The notes beneath the pieces are model-generated. The model was not told the origin of the DNA, ran no database searches, and worked only from the letters and a program-made list of their open reading frames with translations. The translations under genes were made by a program, and so were the position numbers. Shown one piece after another: positions 6,194 to 8,062 of a stretch of 8,062 nt of DNA. Source of the DNA: Candidatus Binatia bacterium (GTDB lineage Bacteria; Desulfobacterota_B; Binatia; UBA9968); the NCBI GenBank assembly GCA_025922795.1, contig JAICHC010000102.1, positions 1-8,062 on the forward strand, in the 5' to 3' direction. Position 1 is the first letter of the stretch. Every line of letters begins with the position of its first letter.

Positions 6194-6297
6194 TGCAGCT
6201 AAACAGTAGTCGGTCGGTAGCGTGCTGAACCCGGATATATCATTGACTCGCTGATCGAAATTCAATAGAAGCGGGGTATTCCAGGCAGAGGAGATCA

Positions 6298-6567
6298 ATG
6301 AAACCGACGGCTCGAATGCTCGCCTTTCGGGGCAAGGATTTTCGCACGGTCGCGGACGTTAACGCGGGCCAAGAGGCGCTGTTTGCCGACCTCATGGACG
6401 GGAACCTGACCCTTGCCGAAAGCCGTGAGATCCAGAAAGTGTTCAACGCTCGGATTAAGATGATCGGTTCCGCGCTCAAGTTCGGCGAGATACAGGCGCT
6501 CCAAGAGGCATCGGAGGAAATGGACGAGTTGACGGAATGGCTGGCTTCGGCATTACGTAAAGGTTGA
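6298..6567 (+). CDS. Small helical protein of unknown function
   Basis: An 89-residue cytosolic protein that I cannot assign to a named family. GAGGAG lies four bases before the ATG and a TTGACA-type promoter lies upstream, so it is very probably a real gene. It is predicted nearly all helical: a basic start (KPTARMLAFRGKDFR), then VNAGQEALFADLMDGNLTLA, a second helix ESREIQKVFNARIKMIGSALKF and an acidic last helix EIQALQEASEEMDELTEWLASAL. The pattern 'L..L..G.LT..E...I.......K.I..ALK..E' recalls small phage- or plasmid-borne helical proteins that accompany terminase- or DNA-binding genes, but no such neighbour is present here and the likeness is weak. It is divergent from the TctC-type gene, so shared regulation is possible. 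No membrane segment or signal peptide is present. Confidence 0.78.
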   Translation: MKPTARMLAFRGKDFRTVADVNAGQEALFADLMDGNLTLAESREIQKVFNARIKMIGSALKFGEIQALQEASEEMDELTEWLASALRKG

Positions 6568-6608
6568 ACCGCAGGCCGGGTCCGACAACCCTGAAAGGAG
6601 AGACTATT

Positions 6609-6644
6609 ATGAAATTAAAAACGCGAGCGTGGCCCAGACAATAG
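6609..6644 (+). other. Eleven-codon ORF with a good ribosome site (leader peptide or gene remnant)
   Basis: ATG at 6609 follows AAGGAG by eight bases and encodes MKLKTRAWPRQ before TAG. Its first five residues, and the DNA around them (ATGAARTTAAAAAC after a purine-rich ribosome site), match the start of the TctC-type gene at 6061. It may be the surviving 5' end of a deleted or interrupted binding-protein gene, or chance. A regulatory leader peptide is less likely, since no terminator-antiterminator pair follows it. Confidence 0.35.
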
Positions 6645-6830
6645 ATTGGAGGCACGACAAAAGATCGACGCCCGTTGCCCGCAAATGGCGGAGTAATAAC
6701 GCGTCGGCTCAATCGACAACCCCGCTGCTTTAACCGCGAAAAAGCCGTCAATTCGGCACGTCTTACACAAGATCCTACAGCCGGTTTAAAAGCGAAACAG
6801 GCCTGCCCTGAACGCCGAGAAATTTCGTTA

Positions 6831-6842
6831 CCCGACGTCGGG
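6831..6842. other. 12-bp perfect palindrome CCCGACGTCGGG
   Basis: A fully self-complementary 12-mer inside the gene-poor gap, about 250 bases before the next gene. It is long enough to be a dimeric regulator site, but there is no promoter recognisable around it and no regulator gene nearby, so the role is unknown. Confidence 0.25.
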
Positions 6843-7090
6843 CCCCATAGCTAGATTGGACGGATACGCCACGATCGTTTATTCTTGGGCAATGCTGTGG
6901 ACCGCAACGATCCGAGTAATGTCCGAGTTCAATGGTAAACACCTTAAGGGAACGAGCAAGCATCCGGTTTCTTGTGTCTATGCTGATGCCGTCGGCTGGG
7001 CAGGGCAGGTGGGGATGAGCGCCAGAATCAAGTGGGCTACCGTGCCGTCCTGGTGAATTGGTCCAATTGAGCGAGTTCGAGAGTCGGACG

Positions 7091-7483
7091 ATGGTACCGG
7101 TTTATCTACTTCTTGCCGTGATCTTCCTAGTGATGACCTGCGGCCGGGTGATTTTCCGCTCGAGGCCGAAAGGAGTCGACTGGGCTTTGGAAGTCGCGTT
7201 CATCCGGCTTGATTTTCCGCCCGAACAGCGCGTCATCGCGCAACAACTCGCCGCCGGCCTCGCCGAGGTGGTCGGCATGCGCATCAAGCAGCTAAGGCCT
7301 GAACATAATTTGAGCCAGATTGCCGATTGGGCCGAAGACAAGATCTACGCCAAAGATCTGATCACGCTGTTCGTCGTCGCATTCAACCTAAAATGCGATC
7401 ACAACACGACTTTTCGAAACCTGGTCGAGAAGGTTGCGCGCCGCCGGCAGTCGGCGCGTGCTGAAGTGATGGTCTCGGCCTGA
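7091..7483 (+). CDS. Membrane-anchored small protein of unknown function with an acyl-carrier-like helical pattern
   Basis: A 130-residue protein from ATG 7091. The frame is open upstream to a TTG at 7058, but the ATG places a hydrophobic helix right at the N-terminus. Residues 2-19 (VPVYLLLAVIFLVMTCGR) form one transmembrane segment with basic residues just after it (RVIFRSRPK), so the rest is probably cytoplasmic. The soluble part has helix 45-68 (EQRVIAQQLAAGLAEVVGMRIKQL), LRPEHNLSQI (68-77), then DLITLFVVAFNLKCDHNTTFRNLVEKVARR (89-118, spanning two helices). The order resembles an acyl carrier protein ('L.P...L..I ... DL..L...F.L......F..L...V'), but the DSL serine that carries phosphopantetheine is absent, so it cannot be a normal carrier. 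No fatty-acid or polyketide gene is adjacent. No strong Shine-Dalgarno is seen. Confidence 0.68.
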   Translation: MVPVYLLLAVIFLVMTCGRVIFRSRPKGVDWALEVAFIRLDFPPEQRVIAQQLAAGLAEVVGMRIKQLRPEHNLSQIADWAEDKIYAKDLITLFVVAFNLKCDHNTTFRNLVEKVARRRQSARAEVMVSA

Positions 7484-7541
7484 TATCTCCTGTTCCATAA
7501 ACTCGATCGGTCGGTTTCATCTCGGGGTAGGTCGCTTGAAC

Positions 7542-8062
7542 ATGATAAAAGCGCTGATTTTCGATTTTGATGGATTGATCCTCGACACCGAGAGCCCGGA
7601 ATACCAAGCCTGGCAGGAAGTGTTCGCCGCGCACGGTCATGAGTTGGCTCCCGACCTGTGGGCCGATTTGATCGGCCGGCCGCGGAACTATTTCGATATG
7701 TATACTTACTTCAAAGCACTAAACGGGCCGCTGACCGATCTCGACGCGCTGCGCAAGGATCGCCGCGCGCGGGTCATCCAGCTGGTGCTTGAACAGCCGA
7801 TCTTACCGGGTGTAATGAATTACTTGGCCGAGGCCAAGGAGATCGGTCTGAAGATCGGGCTGGCGTCGAGCTCCGCCGGCGAGTACGTGCGCGGGCATCT
7901 CGAGCGGCTCAACCTGTTGGAATATTTTCACGTCACCAAATGCTTCGAAGATACCGGAGCGCACAAACCGGATCCCGCTCCGTATCTGGCCGTGCTCGAT
8001 GCGATCGGCGTTGCGCCGCGGGAAGCGATTGCCTTCGAAGATTCGCCCAACGGCGTTGCCGC
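7542..8062 (+). CDS. HAD-superfamily hydrolase, beta-phosphoglucomutase-like (3' end outside window)
   Basis: The first 173 codons of a HAD phosphatase/phosphomutase; the frame is open to the window edge. The nucleophile motif is DFDGLILDTE (8-17), with D8 as the phosphorylated aspartate and D10 as the acid/base. A helical cap follows (about 18-85, with the IGRPRNYFDMY segment). Motif II is ASSS (108-111), motif III is the lysine of HKPDPAPY (K142) and motif IV is FEDSPNG (165-171, with D167 as a magnesium ligand). This arrangement, with a helical cap between motifs I and II, fits the beta-phosphoglucomutase/phosphatase subfamily, which acts on small sugar phosphates or phosphoglycolate-like compounds. 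The exact substrate is not readable. The start ATG 7542 is preceded by a GGGGTAGG stretch about ten bases upstream. The distance from the preceding stop is 58 bases, so the pair may be co-transcribed. Confidence 0.92.
   Translation, partial: MIKALIFDFDGLILDTESPEYQAWQEVFAAHGHELAPDLWADLIGRPRNYFDMYTYFKALNGPLTDLDALRKDRRARVIQLVLEQPILPGVMNYLAEAKEIGLKIGLASSSAGEYVRGHLERLNLLEYFHVTKCFEDTGAHKPDPAPYLAVLDAIGVAPREAIAFEDSPNGVA

Larger units (their letters stand above)
6568..7090. other. Gene-poor gap with signs of decayed sequence
   Basis: About 520 bases without a convincing gene. It begins with a good Shine-Dalgarno (AAGGAG, 6595-6600) and an 11-codon ORF, followed after its TAG by 69 in-frame codons with no stop (6645-6851) whose composition does not look like a normal protein. 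The sequence TAGATTGGA occurs at 6642-6650 and again at 6852-6860. A 12-bp perfect palindrome, CCCGACGTCGGG, lies at 6831-6842. I see no tRNA, rRNA, transposase or clear promoter. Other short open frames here have no start signals or recognisable domains. Confidence 0.5.

Noticed and set aside
6856..7056. A 66-codon frame in the gene-poor gap
   Set aside because: TTG start with no Shine-Dalgarno, no recognisable pattern and low-quality composition; left as non-coding.
7058..7090. Upstream TTG start for the membrane-anchored protein
   Set aside because: It would put eleven polar residues before the membrane helix and has no ribosome site; ATG 7091 fits the topology better.
1..8062. A defence, CRISPR, toxin-antitoxin, retron or biosynthetic system
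   Set aside because: No cas, nuclease, reverse transcriptase, toxin or synthase motifs and no regular repeat-spacer array were found on either strand.

Overview
The window is a stretch of moderately GC-rich bacterial chromosome that looks like ordinary accessory and housekeeping sequence from an environmental, probably uncultured, Gram-negative lineage. The clues are an orphan tripartite-tricarboxylate (TctC/Bug-type) periplasmic binding protein, a zinc-dependent alcohol dehydrogenase, a major-facilitator transporter, an RhlE-type DEAD-box helicase and a short stand-alone PAS protein. This mix is common in proteobacteria and in soil or sediment lineages such as Binatia- or Rokubacteria-like groups. 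The sequence alone does not fix the taxon. There is no rRNA, tRNA, CRISPR array, integrase, transposase or recognisable phage module.

Layout, left to right. Positions 1-107 hold the 3' end of a gene whose C-terminus resembles MgtC/SapB proteins. A zinc alcohol dehydrogenase follows (121-1173), then a small cytosolic protein with the look of an ExbD/TolR periplasmic domain but no membrane anchor (1319-1672), a 12-helix MFS transporter (1737-2966) and an RhlE-type RNA helicase with a GTG start (3019-4230). An imperfect palindromic repeat (4279-4370) lies between the helicase and a PAS-domain protein (about 4443-4859). All of these are on the plus strand. The PAS gene converges on a minus-strand TctC-family binding protein (5012-6061), and a 14-bp perfect hairpin lies between them. 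The binding-protein gene has the best expression signals in the window: a strong Shine-Dalgarno and a good sigma70-like promoter. It is divergent from a small helical protein (6298-6567) that has its own TTGACA-type promoter.

Positions 6568-7090 contain no convincing gene. This stretch has an 11-codon ORF with a good ribosome binding site that starts like the binding protein (MKLKT), a 12-bp palindrome and a 9-bp direct repeat, and it may be decayed sequence. A membrane-anchored small protein with an acyl-carrier-like helical pattern (7091-7483) and the 5' part of a HAD-superfamily phosphatase/phosphomutase (7542 to the window end) complete the region.

No operon-scale pathway is evident. The genes look like independent units, and a shared substrate for the alcohol dehydrogenase, MFS transporter and TctC protein is only a possibility. 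I found no convincing new multi-gene system. The items most worth a second look are the palindromic repeat that supplies a spurious upstream ATG to the PAS gene, the divergent promoter region with repeated GCCGGCTC blocks, the convergent hairpin, the decayed-looking gap and the two small unassigned proteins.
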